Assembly: GCF_041381155.1 (NCBI RefSeq)
Contig: NC_091147.1
Location: forward strand, 34,862,909-34,926,908
Length of the DNA: 64,000 bases
DNA from: Argopecten irradians
Taxonomy: Eukaryota > Mollusca > Bivalvia > Pectinida > Pectinidae
Reading direction: 5' to 3'
Shown: in pieces, positions 43,824 to 55,079 of the stretch
How the letters are laid out: each line of letters begins with the position of its first letter
How positions within the stretch are numbered: position 1 is the first letter of the stretch
Notes under the pieces: generated by a model
Database searches by the model: none
Seen by the model: the letters and a program-made list of their open reading frames with translations, nothing else
Told to the model about the DNA's origin: nothing
Made by a program: the position numbers and the translations under genes

Positions 43824-44807
43824 ATGGCCTCAACATCATCATTCAGTCAGAGGCCAACCCTGTTCATCAAAAGCATCATACAAAATCCTAGTCATTTGTT
43901 CCGAACTGTTATTATCCTCTGCTTATTCCTATTGCTTATTCTCATATTGCATAGATCCAGTTGTCCGAAACAGTCCCCGACATACATCTGCATAGAGGAT
44001 CCAGAGCTGTTGAAATTATCTGGTTTGGAGAAAGTGGAATTTCTTCCGTTTAACAGTGCAACACCTCAAGATTGTATGAAAAAGGTTTTGTTACGTGAGA
44101 CGCTTCTCACAAGTGAAGAACAGAGTCGAGCGGATCATTGTGTTCAGAATTATGAAAAAGACTTCAAGGCAGCTCACGAATTATTCTGGTACGGAGACAA
44201 CCAATATGTCCGCCATCATCACCATAAGTATCTGACCAATCAGAGTCTCGTTCTCGATGTCGGCGGCAATGTTGGGGAAGACGCAGCGTACTTAATTAAA
44301 CATTACAATCCAAAGAATTATGTTGTGCTTGAACCATTGAAGCTTCTTTATCGAAATCTTGTTGTAAAGTTTAAGAACAGACCTAATGTTCTGACCTATA
44401 ATATAGGGTTGAGTAAAAAGAATGAAGTGTTTATGTTAAGCATTGAGGGCCATGATGGTGATGCAACATCACCTTTCCTGGCGAAGACAACGGATGGTAC
44501 TTGTTCTCTAAAAGTCGTAAACACCACAGTTTTTCTGACAAAACTGGGAGTTGGTTGTTTTGATGTTGATCTCATGACTATAAACTGCGAAGGATGCGAG
44601 TACGATGTTCTGGAATCCATTATTTCAAATTCACTCGTCAACAATTTTAAACATATCCAGTTTGCCACGCATACAAAGCTAGCGTACCTTGTAGATCCTG
44701 TTAATCGTTATTGTAGAATTCAGGAACTTTTACAGAGGACTCATAGACTTAGCTACAGCTACAAGTTCAATTGGGAAACATGGACCAGACGGGATATTAC
44801 AATATAA
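43824..44807 (+). CDS. Type II membrane FkbM-family methyltransferase
   Basis: 327 residues. I chose the ATG within the exon that starts after the acceptor at 43767-43768; the longer open frame runs into the intron. Residues 28-43 are a membrane anchor (TVIILCLFLLLILILH). The catalytic domain shows SAM motif I, LVLDVGGNVGEDAAYL (142-157), an acidic strand end VVLEPL (167-172), and the FkbM hallmark INCEGCEYDVLE (253-264). Thr/Asn-rich NQS (139) and NTT (233) are possible glycosylation sites, which fits a luminal domain. FkbM enzymes are SAM-dependent O-methyltransferases, first known from FK506 synthesis. In animals their substrates are mostly unknown. A Golgi anchor makes a glycan substrate plausible, but that is inference. 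A cluster of four His (131-134) precedes the domain. A candidate AATAAA is at 45384-45389. Confidence 0.92.
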   Translation: MASTSSFSQRPTLFIKSIIQNPSHLFRTVIILCLFLLLILILHRSSCPKQSPTYICIEDPELLKLSGLEKVEFLPFNSATPQDCMKKVLLRETLLTSEEQSRADHCVQNYEKDFKAAHELFWYGDNQYVRHHHHKYLTNQSLVLDVGGNVGEDAAYLIKHYNPKNYVVLEPLKLLYRNLVVKFKNRPNVLTYNIGLSKKNEVFMLSIEGHDGDATSPFLAKTTDGTCSLKVVNTTVFLTKLGVGCFDVDLMTINCEGCEYDVLESIISNSLVNNFKHIQFATHTKLAYLVDPVNRYCRIQELLQRTHRLSYSYKFNWETWTRRDITI

Positions 44808-46483
44808 AACAGGTTACTCTAATTCAGCGATTCATCAACGAAATTACAGTAAAAAAAAGAAAGATCTTAAATCTTTATTGCATTTAGTATTCTGTGATCA
44901 GGGTAATTTTGTAGTTAGTTTTATGTTTGTAGTTGCCAATGGCAACCACTGATTATGGAAGTCTTATCAACACATCCATCCCTGAAGACACATTTGGGCT
45001 CTTCTAAATCAGAGACTAGAGCAGTCCATTGTGAAATTTTAGGGGTTAATGAGTTAAAGCCTTTCCAGAGAGGTAGGTGCTGTTGAAGAAATTAAGTGTA
45101 TAGTTTTACCACCAACATATGAAATTGGGGCAGAGGCATATAAGTTTTTCGCTAGTCTCAAAGACATTATAGATTTTTAACAGGTCTGTATCTAATAATG
45201 TTATATTAAGGAAGCCTTAAGCTTTTGGCATGCTTCTAAAACTTCTTACTATAGATTAAATGTAAACATTGATCTTAATATGCTGTTGAAACCTCATTTT
45301 GAGTAATGTTTACATTTTTTTTTTAATTTCTTTAATACTCTGCTCTACATTCAATAGTCAACATACATTTATATATAATTATCAATAAACATGTATGTAC
45401 ATATGTCTAAGTATATATTATATTCCTATTAATAGATAGTAATTTGTAGTAATTTTATATATATGATTTTCTAAGGCGAGTCCAGAACACTATGATTTTC
45501 AAGTTTTGATAATTATATTTATAAGTCGATCCTAGTATAAAGAAGTATATACACATATACAGGGATCTCAAAATTTAAATAAGTCCCACGTATCATGAAA
45601 ATCATGAGTCCAAGACTTGTCTAGGATATATATATGGCTCTGAAGGGAATTAAGAAATCTATTTACTGCTAGATAATGAGATACAGGATACAATGCTATG
45701 TGTATGGACACAAAAACACCTTGTTTTCCACTGTATAGTCATCAGCCAAGCAAGGCTTAAAAGATTAAAAACCAGTTCTGTATTAACAAGTTCTACATTT
45801 TCATGTTTGACTTTTAAATTTGGGCTCAGTTGTTCAAAAGGTTATTAACCTAATCTTAGTTTAACAACAATTTTCAAATCAAGATGAAAAAGTTCTGGTA
45901 AATTTTATAAAATTTTATGAAAATCTGAAGAACTCCTTTTTTATGACTTACTTGCTGAGTTTAAAGAAGACATGATCACAAATTAAAAATGTTGCTGTAA
46001 ATAAGAAATGAAATTTTCGCTAATCATGTGATTAAGCTAATCATGCTTTGAACAACCGAGTCATGGTCTTTAGATTTAAAATAGTCTAAGATACATTTAC
46101 AATTTAAATTGCTTCTGGTCCCAATTACCATTATATTCTCTACATATGTGTGACATTTAAAAAGCACAGTACTAAGAAACTGCTTTACAGTGACACTTCA
46201 CGAACATTATAAAATATGACTTTTAATGTTATCATTGGTAAATATTTGTAAATAAGGAAGTTTTCTTTCATCTATGACTTTAAATTTGGAGTCCAAACTT
46301 CATATATTGCCTATGATTTGTATTTGCCATTTATGGTATTTTATGTACATTTGTATTGAGTCCCAAAATCCCATTCATGACGACTGTATTGCTTTATGAT
46401 TTTATGTAGACACTAAACTGTGTTTGTGCTTTAAAGTTCTGTTTGTTTGGGTTGTTATTAATGTTCAGGTCATTATATGAATC
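44808..46483 (+). other. 3' UTR and gene-free flank of the FkbM gene
   Basis: AT-rich and non-coding. It contains the small MITE at 44970-45055 and AATAAA at 45384-45389. No other feature is recognised. Confidence 0.45.
44970..45055. mobile_element. Copy of the 87-bp MITE, inverted
   Basis: CATCCCTGAAGACACATTTG, GACTAGAGCAGTCCATTGTG and TTTAGGGGTTAATGAGTT correspond to 3834-3920 in reverse. It is moderately diverged. Confidence 0.75.
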
Positions 46484-46868
46484 CTGTATTCTCTGTTATA
46501 AGCGCCCAGGGCACTTAAATAATAGGAGGGAGGGGGGGGGGGAGCTTATTGAACCAAAGTTTTGGACGAAAAAAATCAGCCATGTTTTTAATCTTTCTTT
46601 ACTCATGGTACATTAATCTGTTACAGTAAACATATGCAAATGCTTTTTATCCTTTGAGATGCATTATTATGTTGTGATTCACATGTAAAAGGTAAAAGAC
46701 TCCCAAGTTCATGTAATATGGGATACAATGCTGATGTTAGAGGCATCACATGTTATAAAACATTGTCCAATCCATGGCATTGGGGCATTTATACAACTTC
46801 AACTCTTCTCCAGAAAAGGGGAGGGGCGCTTATAGGGGGAAGGGTGCTAATTATTGCAAATACGGTAT
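46484..46868. mobile_element. MITE with AAGCGCCC and GGGCGCTT arms
   Basis: TAAGCGCCCAGGGCACTTAA at the left and AGGGGCGCTTATAGGGGG with AATACGGTA at the right. The body is the reverse of 4115-4641 and includes a poly-G run. Confidence 0.65.
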
Positions 46869-47500
46869 TGAACTATTTTTTCCTCCCCGTTCAATAAGAA
46901 ATTAGAAAATATACCCCACTACATTCCAAAATCCAACACAGAGTTATGTCCCTTCCATTACAGGTTTAGTTTGATGTTGAAATCAATGCACTATATCTTA
47001 ATATACTTATTTATCAATATACATTGTATTACTTAATAACCTTTAAAATTTATATATCTTTTCTAGTCTTTTTGATTTCTGAATTCTAAATATTGTTTAC
47101 ATACTATTTTCATCTTATATATTTTTTACTTTAAAAACTCTTTATTATATTTTGATAAATGTACATGTACTTATGTAATTAATCTCTGTATTCAGTTAAT
47201 CCATTATACCAGTACTGAATATATATATATACATCATTATACTTAAATGGATCTATGGCAGCAAACTACTAGTCTCTGTTTTCTGGATTTATTCATAGAA
47301 ACACCTACAGCTGTACCCATGATCTAATAACTTAAGAGAAACAAGTCAGAAATAAGCTGGTAGCTACATTTGTATATCTATACTGCGACTTTGTGTACAA
47401 AAACAGGCAGTTTCAGTGTTAAATCTTTTCTTATTCAACTCTTGTTGCAGTTTGATTTTGCATCAGCATATATGCATTGTTTATTTTGTCTTTGTATAAT
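46869..47500. other. Gene-free stretch
   Basis: No supported ORF or recognised repeat. Confidence 0.3.
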
Positions 47501-47650
47501 TGCATAGTTACCTCCCTTGCCAGTGTGTTTCCATTGTGACATCATTATTTTTTAAGCGACATTCACGTTATTTTCTCTGAAAAGTATGACATTATTCAAA
47601 AACACATGAAATCACAATCAGTATCTATCTCAAGGGCAGATAACTCTTTG
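47501..47650. mobile_element. Diverged MITE of the CRE-bearing family
   Basis: TGCATAGTTACCTCCCTTGC and CATTGTGACATCATTATT at the left; ATGAAATCACAATC and CAAGGGCAGATAACTCTT at the right. It matches 3577-3738, with the TGACGTCA decayed. Confidence 0.7.
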
Positions 47651-47744
47651 TTTTATATATAAACACGATTGCTGTGTTTTTTAGGGCTGGATCAATATAT
47701 CGATATACTGGTATACATGTATATCATTTTTCAGCAATGTATTG

Positions 47745-47880
47745 TAACAGGGTGCAGGATTTGCAATAAATTTAATACCTGCCTCTGCCAGGGATCGAAC
47801 TCGGGACCTCTGGATTACTGGTCTGATGCTCAACCAATCGAGCTAAAGAGAAGTTCTCTCTAGCCGAGTGATATATTGCG
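47745..47880 (-). repeat. tRNA-derived SINE
   Basis: On the minus strand: TTTAGCTCGATTGGTTGAGC (box A), GAGTTCGATCCCTGGC (box B), then AGAGGCAGGTATTAAATTTA. There is no acceptor-stem pairing. Confidence 0.75.
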
Positions 47881-48393
47881 GCTAGTATTGACCAGAGTTA
47901 CAGTATCGATTATCAATACGTAAACATTCTGTATATCGCTGTATCATTATTACTAATAAACCAACAAGTTTCGTTTAAAAATGGGAAATTCCTGTTCAGA
48001 TATATTCTAAAACATCATCCAAGTAAGAACATCATTTAGTGTTAATATAAGCATCTATTAGAAATGCCTTTTCATAATTAAGAATATAAATTGAAAGAGC
48101 TTAATTTAACACATAGTATAAACCAAATCAAATGTTTGGTAGATTTTTTCCAGGTTTCATCAATACTGTCATTTTTTGTCACAATTTTCAAAAAATAATG
48201 TTTAGCTGACTTTGAAAAAGAGGTCCACTGTATCGTCAATACGTATCATGTATTGTTTTTGTGTATTGTCAATACGTATCGTTTTAACCCTTCCAATATT
48301 TACCCAGCTCTAGTTGTTGTCTTTCATTTAATAGATATTTTTCATCATATTGAATCTCAAAACATTCTTTTATGTTCTCCAATAATCAACAAA
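47881..48393. other. Gene-free stretch
   Basis: AT-rich. A short doubling of TCAATACGTATC lies near 48235-48285. Confidence 0.35.
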
Positions 48394-48595
48394 TACCGTA
48401 TTTGACCCAAAAAGCGCCCAGGGTGCTTAAAAAAATATAAAAATGAAAAGGTGCTAATAAGTCAAAATTATTGCAAATCTATACAGTTTTATGTAATTTT
48501 GGTCCTTATTTATGCCTGGGCAATTGAAATTGAGGCCTCAAAAAGGGGGAGGGGCTCTTATAGGGATATGGGCACTTATTGGGTCGAATACGGTA
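48394..48595. mobile_element. MITE with TACCGTATTTGACCC termini
   Basis: TACCGTATTTGACCCAAAAA faces TTATTGGGTCGAATACGGTA; AGCGCCC and GGGGCTCTTAT are subterminal. Related copies at 10551 and 50606. Confidence 0.8.
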
Positions 48596-48636
48596 TATCA
48601 TATTCACTGTAATTATCAACCCTCCCTCTGTATTTG

Positions 48637-48897
48637 TTAAAGATGCTCCACCACCAACAGAGCGTAAATGATATTTATCATTTTGAAATGTAATTGGTGT
48701 TTAATCATTTATATGTATGTCTAATGATCAAAACAAAAAATATTTCCATCCTGAAGTAAAATACGAAGCTCAAACTTTTTCAATAGTGGTAATGGTGTAA
48801 AGTAAGTAACTTTTGTTACTGACGAAAATTAATTATTCGTTTGCTCTTGTTTTTAATCAAGAAAAAATACTATTTGTCAGTGGTGGAGCATCTTTAA
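48637..48897 (-). mobile_element. TTAA-flanked MITE, family 1, internally deleted
   Basis: Both ends are intact: TTAA-AGATGCTCCACCACC and GTGGTGGAGCATCT-TTAA. About 90 bp is missing from the centre compared with full copies. Confidence 0.88.
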
Positions 48898-50605
48898 ATT
48901 AAATGCCCTGGATGCTAATCATATTGTTAATTACACAGTAAATGACCCGCTTTTTGCTTTAATGATAGCATTGATTTTCAGCATTTAAGATTATTTATAA
49001 TATACATGTAGCCGGAAAATGATACTGGTTAAACACTACTTTTTCATAATTATAAAGTTTGATTTTCATATGCGGAGTTGCACAATATGATCTGGTGACA
49101 TGGATCACTAAAGTTATTGTCTTTTTTCCTTTTTAAAAATTTGACAGAAAAATATTTTAATCTCAAATTGATTGTACATGTACTTTAAATGATTGAAAAC
49201 CTGGTATATATGCCAATCTGAGTAATAAAACAGTATTTTTGTTTATTTTTAGATCCATGTTTTCAGTACAGGAAATGACAGTTGAAAGATAAAAAAATAC
49301 CCTTAGGACCTACCATTTAATGTATGCTTTTATAAAATTCTGTTTATCCAGACAGACTCCTTTCACTCTGATTCACCCCTGAAAGTTCATAATGGACTGG
49401 TCTAGTCTTTGATTTAGAAGAGTCTAAATATGTTTTCAGGGTTGACATGATTTAAAATATTTCATTTATTATATATTTCTTCATTATGGAAACTTAACCA
49501 GTTTTGTAAGACACATTATCACTTATTTGAGGCTCACAGGAGCCAATATTTCAACTTACATATGTACCTTATAAGTAAGGAACGAACGTATAAAGGCTTA
49601 AGTTGATGGCCACTTCCTGTTCTGAAATAAAATGTGCATCATAGTGGTTTGAACCACATTTAAATACATTCTTTACATATATACATCATTGTATGTTTGA
49701 TGTAATTTCATTTCTTGTCAAGTCCATGTTAGACTTTTTCAGGTTTTTGTGTCTTCAAAATGTAAGGTTTTATGATACATTCCATTCCAGAAAATTGAAC
49801 TTATTGTAAATAAACAGTAAACAAGACATTAGCATTGTTAGGAGGACTACTTATTACTATGTATATAAATACATGTAAGTAATGCTCAAATGAAAAACTG
49901 CATTATTTTATTTTTTTTGTAAATCTAAATTGGCATTAATATAAACGGTGTAGTTTCGTTACACACATATTATTCATGTGCAGTAGTCATTGCTTTGTTG
50001 TACAATTTATTTCAATTTACATATATATAATATGTATAAGTGGTTATGTGAGCTAATATGTATTTTGTATTGTGTAAATGTGTGTTGTTAGTGTATTTTT
50101 AGCTAAGGAAATAACTCTAATGGTTTGTTAGATTTAATTACTCTTTGTGCATAAAAGAAAGGGAAACAACTCTTTAAGGTACGAACAATACCATTTTGTA
50201 TTCATAATGTGTGCTCTGTCATCATAGAGATAAAAAAAGGAGAGAAAAAAAACCACAAAATCAAAAAAAAAAAAAGAAAAATGTTTTATGTACGTTAGTC
50301 TGATGGAGTGATTCTATGAAACGAAGCAAAGGGAAGTAACTCCAAGTCCTTGTGGTTTCCCTGTTGATCGACTTTGTGTGTTTATAAGCGACCTATACAT
50401 TTACATTCCTGGTTAATTTTGACCAATTATATATTTACTTGGTCCTTGAATGCTGATGGTGATGTCCCAATCACTCCATTCTCCATTTATTGTGGACAGC
50501 AGAACCTGCTTAGTAATATTCAGTTCACAGTAGAACTCATCATAATTTGTCATCTGAAGAGGTTTGATGCTTGAATCAATTCCAAAGGTGGCAAGATTTT
50601 ATAAA
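48898..50605. other. Gene-free stretch
   Basis: AT-rich and non-coding, apart from the small MITE at 49365-49452. Poly-A-rich runs lie near 50230-50282. The open frame at 50374-50574 is unsupported. Confidence 0.35.
49365..49452. mobile_element. Copy of the 87-bp MITE
   Basis: ATTCACCCCTGAAAGTTCAT, GGACTGGTCTAGTCTTTGA and TGTTTTCAGGGTTGACATGA align end to end with 3834-3920. Confidence 0.85.
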
Positions 50606-50855
50606 TACTGTATTCAACCCAATAAGTGCCAATGACGCTTAGAAAAATAAGAGCAAATCAGGGGGCGCTTAATAGGAACAAATAAGGACTTACCTTTCAT
50701 AAAATTATTCTACAAAGTTAGCCATAAATCAGTTTTCAAAAGAAATCAGTAAGAAAACAAAGCAAGTTTTCGTATTTTCAGTCTGCATTTAATTCAAAGT
50801 AAGTGAAATTGGAGGCTGAAAAAGGAAAGGGGCACTTATTGGGTCAAATACAGTA
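50606..50855. mobile_element. MITE with TACTGTATTCAACCC termini
   Basis: TACTGTATTCAACCCAATAA faces CTTATTGGGTCAAATACAGTA. The interior matches 10551-10776. Confidence 0.8.
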
Positions 50856-51582
50856 TATCACTTAATTTATGTAATTGAAAACGGGTCGCGTTAAAAGAAG
50901 TAGTTAAGATAACATTGTGAATAGATACTGTGTAGGGTGTTTGTTTAAATTGAATGTAATGTTCTATAAATGTTCAACACTTCTACCAATAAAAAATATT
51001 ATAAGTCTGTTCTTGTTGACATTCCTCTTTTTAAAAGAAGAACAATTTGATGAAAGGTGCATTGTATTGTTTTTCTCTTACCCCGGACAGGGATATCCGC
51101 AATTCTATCATCAGAAGGTGGCCTATTCAAATATTGCCTTTTGCCCGTCCTTCCATTGTACGTCCTTCAGTTTGTTGATAGTACTTAATAGGCCGCCATC
51201 TTTGATTTTGATAGTTGAAGTTTGAAAAGCAGAGAAAAGATATCTCTTTCAATCGTCAGACATAGATAAATCTTTGATGGGTGCCAAAGACCAAAATTTT
51301 AACATTTATGCAAAGTGTTGATTTTTGGCTTGCATGTGTCACCCAAATGACTTCCTCAACTACTTGTTGAATGAAAGTGGACATAGCAGATCACCCTGTT
51401 AAACTCCAAATCTTAATGGACACATTCTGTAACAACCTGAAGGATGCAAACAAGACTACATTTGTGGATCAGCTCCTTAAATGACTTACTGTTAATGTTA
51501 ATTATAATTAGGACTTTCTATACGACATACGTATGTATTAATGACTGATAACGACTCAACAAATTTTATGTCCCATATACCC
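50856..51582. other. Gene-free stretch with a repeat fragment
   Basis: Fragments of the 150-bp repeat of 11836-12480 lie near 51120-51225 (GGCCGCCATCTTTGATTTTG). The open frame at 50917-51225 runs into it and is not called. Confidence 0.45.
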
Positions 51583-52142
51583 CATTCTCGATACTCCAGG
51601 GGTTCCGATTACTTACGATCTCTACACCCCTGGACTATCTCATAGTGAAATTGAAGGCAGCTCAGCGGAAAGCATTTGACCAATCACAGGCTAGCAAAGA
51701 ATTCCTTTGAAGACTACAGAGAGAGCGACGCCCAACATCAAAGCCACACAGTCAACCACAGTGTACCGTTATACGGCTCTTTTGATGAACATCAAATGAC
51801 TAAATTACCCGTTCTATTCTGTTTTGTCGTCAGTATCTGGGGGCCGCGGTGGCCTAGTGGTTAAGATGTCCCGACATATTACCACAAGCCCTCCACCTCT
51901 GGGATGCGGGTTCGAATCCCATGTGGGGCAGTTGCCAGGTACTGACCGCTGGTCGGTGGTTTTTCTCCGGGTACTCCGGCTTTCCTCCACCAACAAACCT
52001 GGCACGTCCTTACATGACCCTGGCTGTTAATAGGACGTAAAAATAAACAAACCAAACTATTCTGTTGCCTCCAGTTTTACTATGAGATAGTCCAGGGGTG
52101 TAGAGATCGTAAGTGATCGGAACCCCAGGAATATCGAGGATA
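51583..52142 (+). mobile_element. CATCCTCG-family element with 9-bp TSD, interrupted by a SINE
   Basis: CATTCTCGATACTCCAGGGG to CCAGGAATATCGAGGATA, flanked by CATATACCC at 51574-51582 and 52143-52151. Arms of about 80 bp (TTACGATCTCTACACCCCTG, CTATCTCATAG). Without the SINE it is about 317 bp. There is no coding. Long arms and 9-bp duplications resemble Mutator-like elements; this is inference. Confidence 0.9.
51824..52056 (+). repeat. Full-length tRNA-derived SINE with 10-bp TSD
   Basis: 233 bp. Box A region GGTGGCCTAGTGGTTAAGAT, box B CGGGTTCGAATCCC. The body includes GGTTTTTCTCCGGGTACTCC and GGCACGTCC, and the tail is AATAAACAAACCAAA. CTATTCTGTT flanks it at 51814-51823 and 52057-52066. 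The CTCCGG-rich body is of the type common in bivalve SINEs; superfamily name not verified. Confidence 0.9.
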
Positions 52143-52151
52143 CATATACCC

Positions 52152-53115
52152 CAATCTGAATGTTCTTTTGACACATAACATGTACTTTTGACATTTTCTT
52201 CAAGTAAATAGTTTCTTTGTCCAGGATTTGACTTGAAATATTTTTTTTTATATTAAAGCGTTTCTATGCTATTTGGTAGTACATATAAATATAAAATCCC
52301 ATCTGATGAAGACTTTTAAACACTTATTACATTGAACAGTTCTGTTCTTACAATGGTCGATAGGTGTTCCAAAGTTATCGTGAGACATAAAAACCAAGAA
52401 ATCTGCTACAAAACTAAGACTTCCAAAGCACAATTGTTTGCTTGATGTTTTAAAAAGCAGATGACAATAACTTTACTGATGATCAAAAGTTTGGCATGCG
52501 TGCAAAGTGTTTTAAGAATTATCAGAAACGAAAGCTGCAACCTGCAACAAATGTTGGTGTTGATTATAATACGTGGCGAAACATCCCATTATTATCCATA
52601 AATGCTCTATTCGACGCCCAGTCTTCCCACGCCAAATGAACACTATTTATGAAGATATTCAATAACAACTCGACTAATTTGCCCAATCGCGCATAACACC
52701 CACTTATCTTCCATCACAAACTATGGTGTCGTTGGTCCTCACGTATTGTCTTAATCCTAACGCTGAAACTCGCATTGATGAGAAATGTTGACATTACAAC
52801 TACCTATCAGATCATAGCAAATCATCAATAATCTTTTGGAGAGATCACACATGTTATCGAAGCAGGAAGTTTTACCTTACGTGTTTCTCCACTCTGTTTG
52901 ATGCAGATTACAAAGCCTGGACAGGATGGACCAAGTATAAACATTTTATTTCAATTCATTTTGTAAGTCTTTCTTTAAAAAAATATTATTTTGGAATGTT
53001 TGAAGATGTTTTTAGCACACAATTACGAATTAACTGCAACAAGAAGTTGTAGTTTTGTTTTTCAGGAATTTCCGCTTAATGTAAAAATCGCATGTTTTTT
53101 GTTAGAACGAATATA
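52152..53115. other. Gene-free stretch
   Basis: No supported ORF or recognised repeat. Confidence 0.3.
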
Positions 53116-53150
53116 CGTACCCGGCCTTCTATACCTTTCGGCCGGGTACG
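53116..53150. repeat. Perfect 11-bp-stem hairpin
   Basis: CGTACCCGGCC and GGCCGGGTACG enclose a 13-nt loop. It is a GC-rich stem in AT-rich surroundings. Confidence 0.7.
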
Positions 53151-54423
53151 AATTGGTCCCTATGTGTCGTAGTGGAGCACTGCCTCCGAAAATCACTCGG
53201 GCACAAATTTCTATACATTTTTGTAGGTTTCCAATTATTTTATGCGTATACATGCACTTAAATATTATTTTGGTCCATAACAAACATAACTACCATTCTT
53301 AATATCTACCATACCGCTCACAAGACGTCAAGTTCACAATTTGTGGACTTGCCGTATAAAGACCCTTCAGAAAGACCTCCATATGTATTATGCAAAAAAT
53401 AATGCCTCGATGAGAATTTGATATTTTATGTGGTTCGGTTTTATTGCCTAGTAGGTTGGCGATATCAAACAAATACGATAAAATACCAACAGACGTTTTA
53501 TAATGGTTTGCATAATCATTACTTTGCTCCATTAGCAGTAATAGGCACCAATTGTAGCTCTAAAGACGACACCATTTTCAGTCTAAAAGTCTTTTGAGCT
53601 ACAATATTGCAGCTAGTTTTTTGTGTGTGAAAAATTCATTTTCAAAGTGCGAATTCAATTACCCACCCCTCCAAAATTTGTCTAGAGAACTGTCGGAAAT
53701 ATTTCAACACTCAAAATAACTACTTGCACACGTTATATCATGATGCATTGTTTGCGCCAAATTATGTATTATTTTCAACTTTGAAGATATAACAAGTAAT
53801 CCTTTCTTAGCTAAAATGACACTGGGCGATAAAAACATCAGACCGGGAAATCAGTTCGATTTGCAGTAGTATGACAGCATGGTTATAGATACAAACCCTA
53901 TGGTACAATTAGCTTACCATAAATTCTTATTTCGAAAATATTATAAAAAATATCAAAACAATGTTCATATATTCTACACCAAATTATGTATTACCTTGAT
54001 ATTATTATTATTATAATACTGTGAACACATTTGATTTGTTAGGGTGATATTTGACTTCTTTATCAAAAACACATGCAACGTCAAATGAAAATATCAATAC
54101 TGTTTAGAAGTCTATTTGCCTTGATACAAGTAAATACGACCGAATCCATGTCTAATAGTTTGTCTTCACTTGTCACTTGTTTGAAGAAAAAAAAAACTTT
54201 GCCCAACGTCTTAATATAACAAATTATCAAAGATGCGCTCACTTATCAACGAAACCATTCATATTAAATCGATGTAACCTTAGACATATGTACACAAACA
54301 CATAATTTTTTCAAGGATACTTAAAAATACCAGGCAACAGGACGTTGTAATGATCGATATGTTTTACCTTAAAGGGGCTAATGCTAGCTCTTAGGGATAT
54401 TTTTTTTTCATTTTTTTTGTTAG
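53151..54423. other. Gene-free stretch
   Basis: Open frames near 53299-53532 have no motif. Otherwise AT-rich and featureless. Confidence 0.3.
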
Positions 54424-54760
54424 TAAAGCCCACTACCTTTCAGAAACAATTTTTTTAAAGAATTGTTAAAAGAAATAATAACATACAAATTATCTTACTG
54501 GCCTAAGATGAGTTTACAATAGGAAATAAATTCCAGATTTCCTCCATAATGTAAGTTAACAGTGAAGAGTCAACTAACGCGCGGTAATTAGGATGGTAGC
54601 AGAAAATATAGAAAAAAAAATAAAAAAAAATAACATTAAAATTGCTTTAATGTAATTGTTCAGAAGGTGATGATAGGTTCAGTATTAACGCTAAGCTAAT
54701 GTCTTTTGCGACTCTACAAAGTTATCAATCTAATTTTACATTCCTATTTTAATAAATGAA
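54424..54760 (+). mobile_element. Family-2 TTAA MITE, right end eroded
   Basis: GTAAAGCCCACTACCTTTCAG at the left. Interior ACTGGCCTAAGATG and CAACTAACGCGCGGTAATTA. The right side reads CGTTTCGGATATTCCGTCAC, so the terminus has been altered. Confidence 0.65.
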
Positions 54761-55019
54761 ATCCGTTTCGGATATTCCGTCACTCTATTTTTTTCTCTAG
54801 TTCGTTTCTCATTTAAAATCCCTATCTCCAAATTTAGAAAGCTATCGTTGCTACGAGGAAGTGTCTGGACAGAAAGTAACTTTAATTGATCAGAATGAAA
54901 AATCCTCTAAGCCGTATCTTTGACAGGACTGACAATGTACTATCATTTATATATTATTTTATTAATCTTTTGTTCGATAGTGCGATAACAAACATTATAT
55001 AACACAGGGGGGAAGAATC
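54761..55019. other. Short gene-free stretch
   Basis: Nothing recognised. Confidence 0.3.
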
Positions 55020-55079
55020 GGGGGGGGGGGGGGGGGGGGGGGGGGGCAAACATGTCTTTTGCCCCCCCCCCCCCCCCCC
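55020..55079. repeat. Opposed poly-G/poly-C hairpin
   Basis: 27 G (55020-55046), a 15-nt spacer CAAACATGTCTTTTG, then 18 C (55062-55079). GCAAA and TTTGC in the spacer extend the pairing. Exact lengths may be sequencing-limited. Confidence 0.85.
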
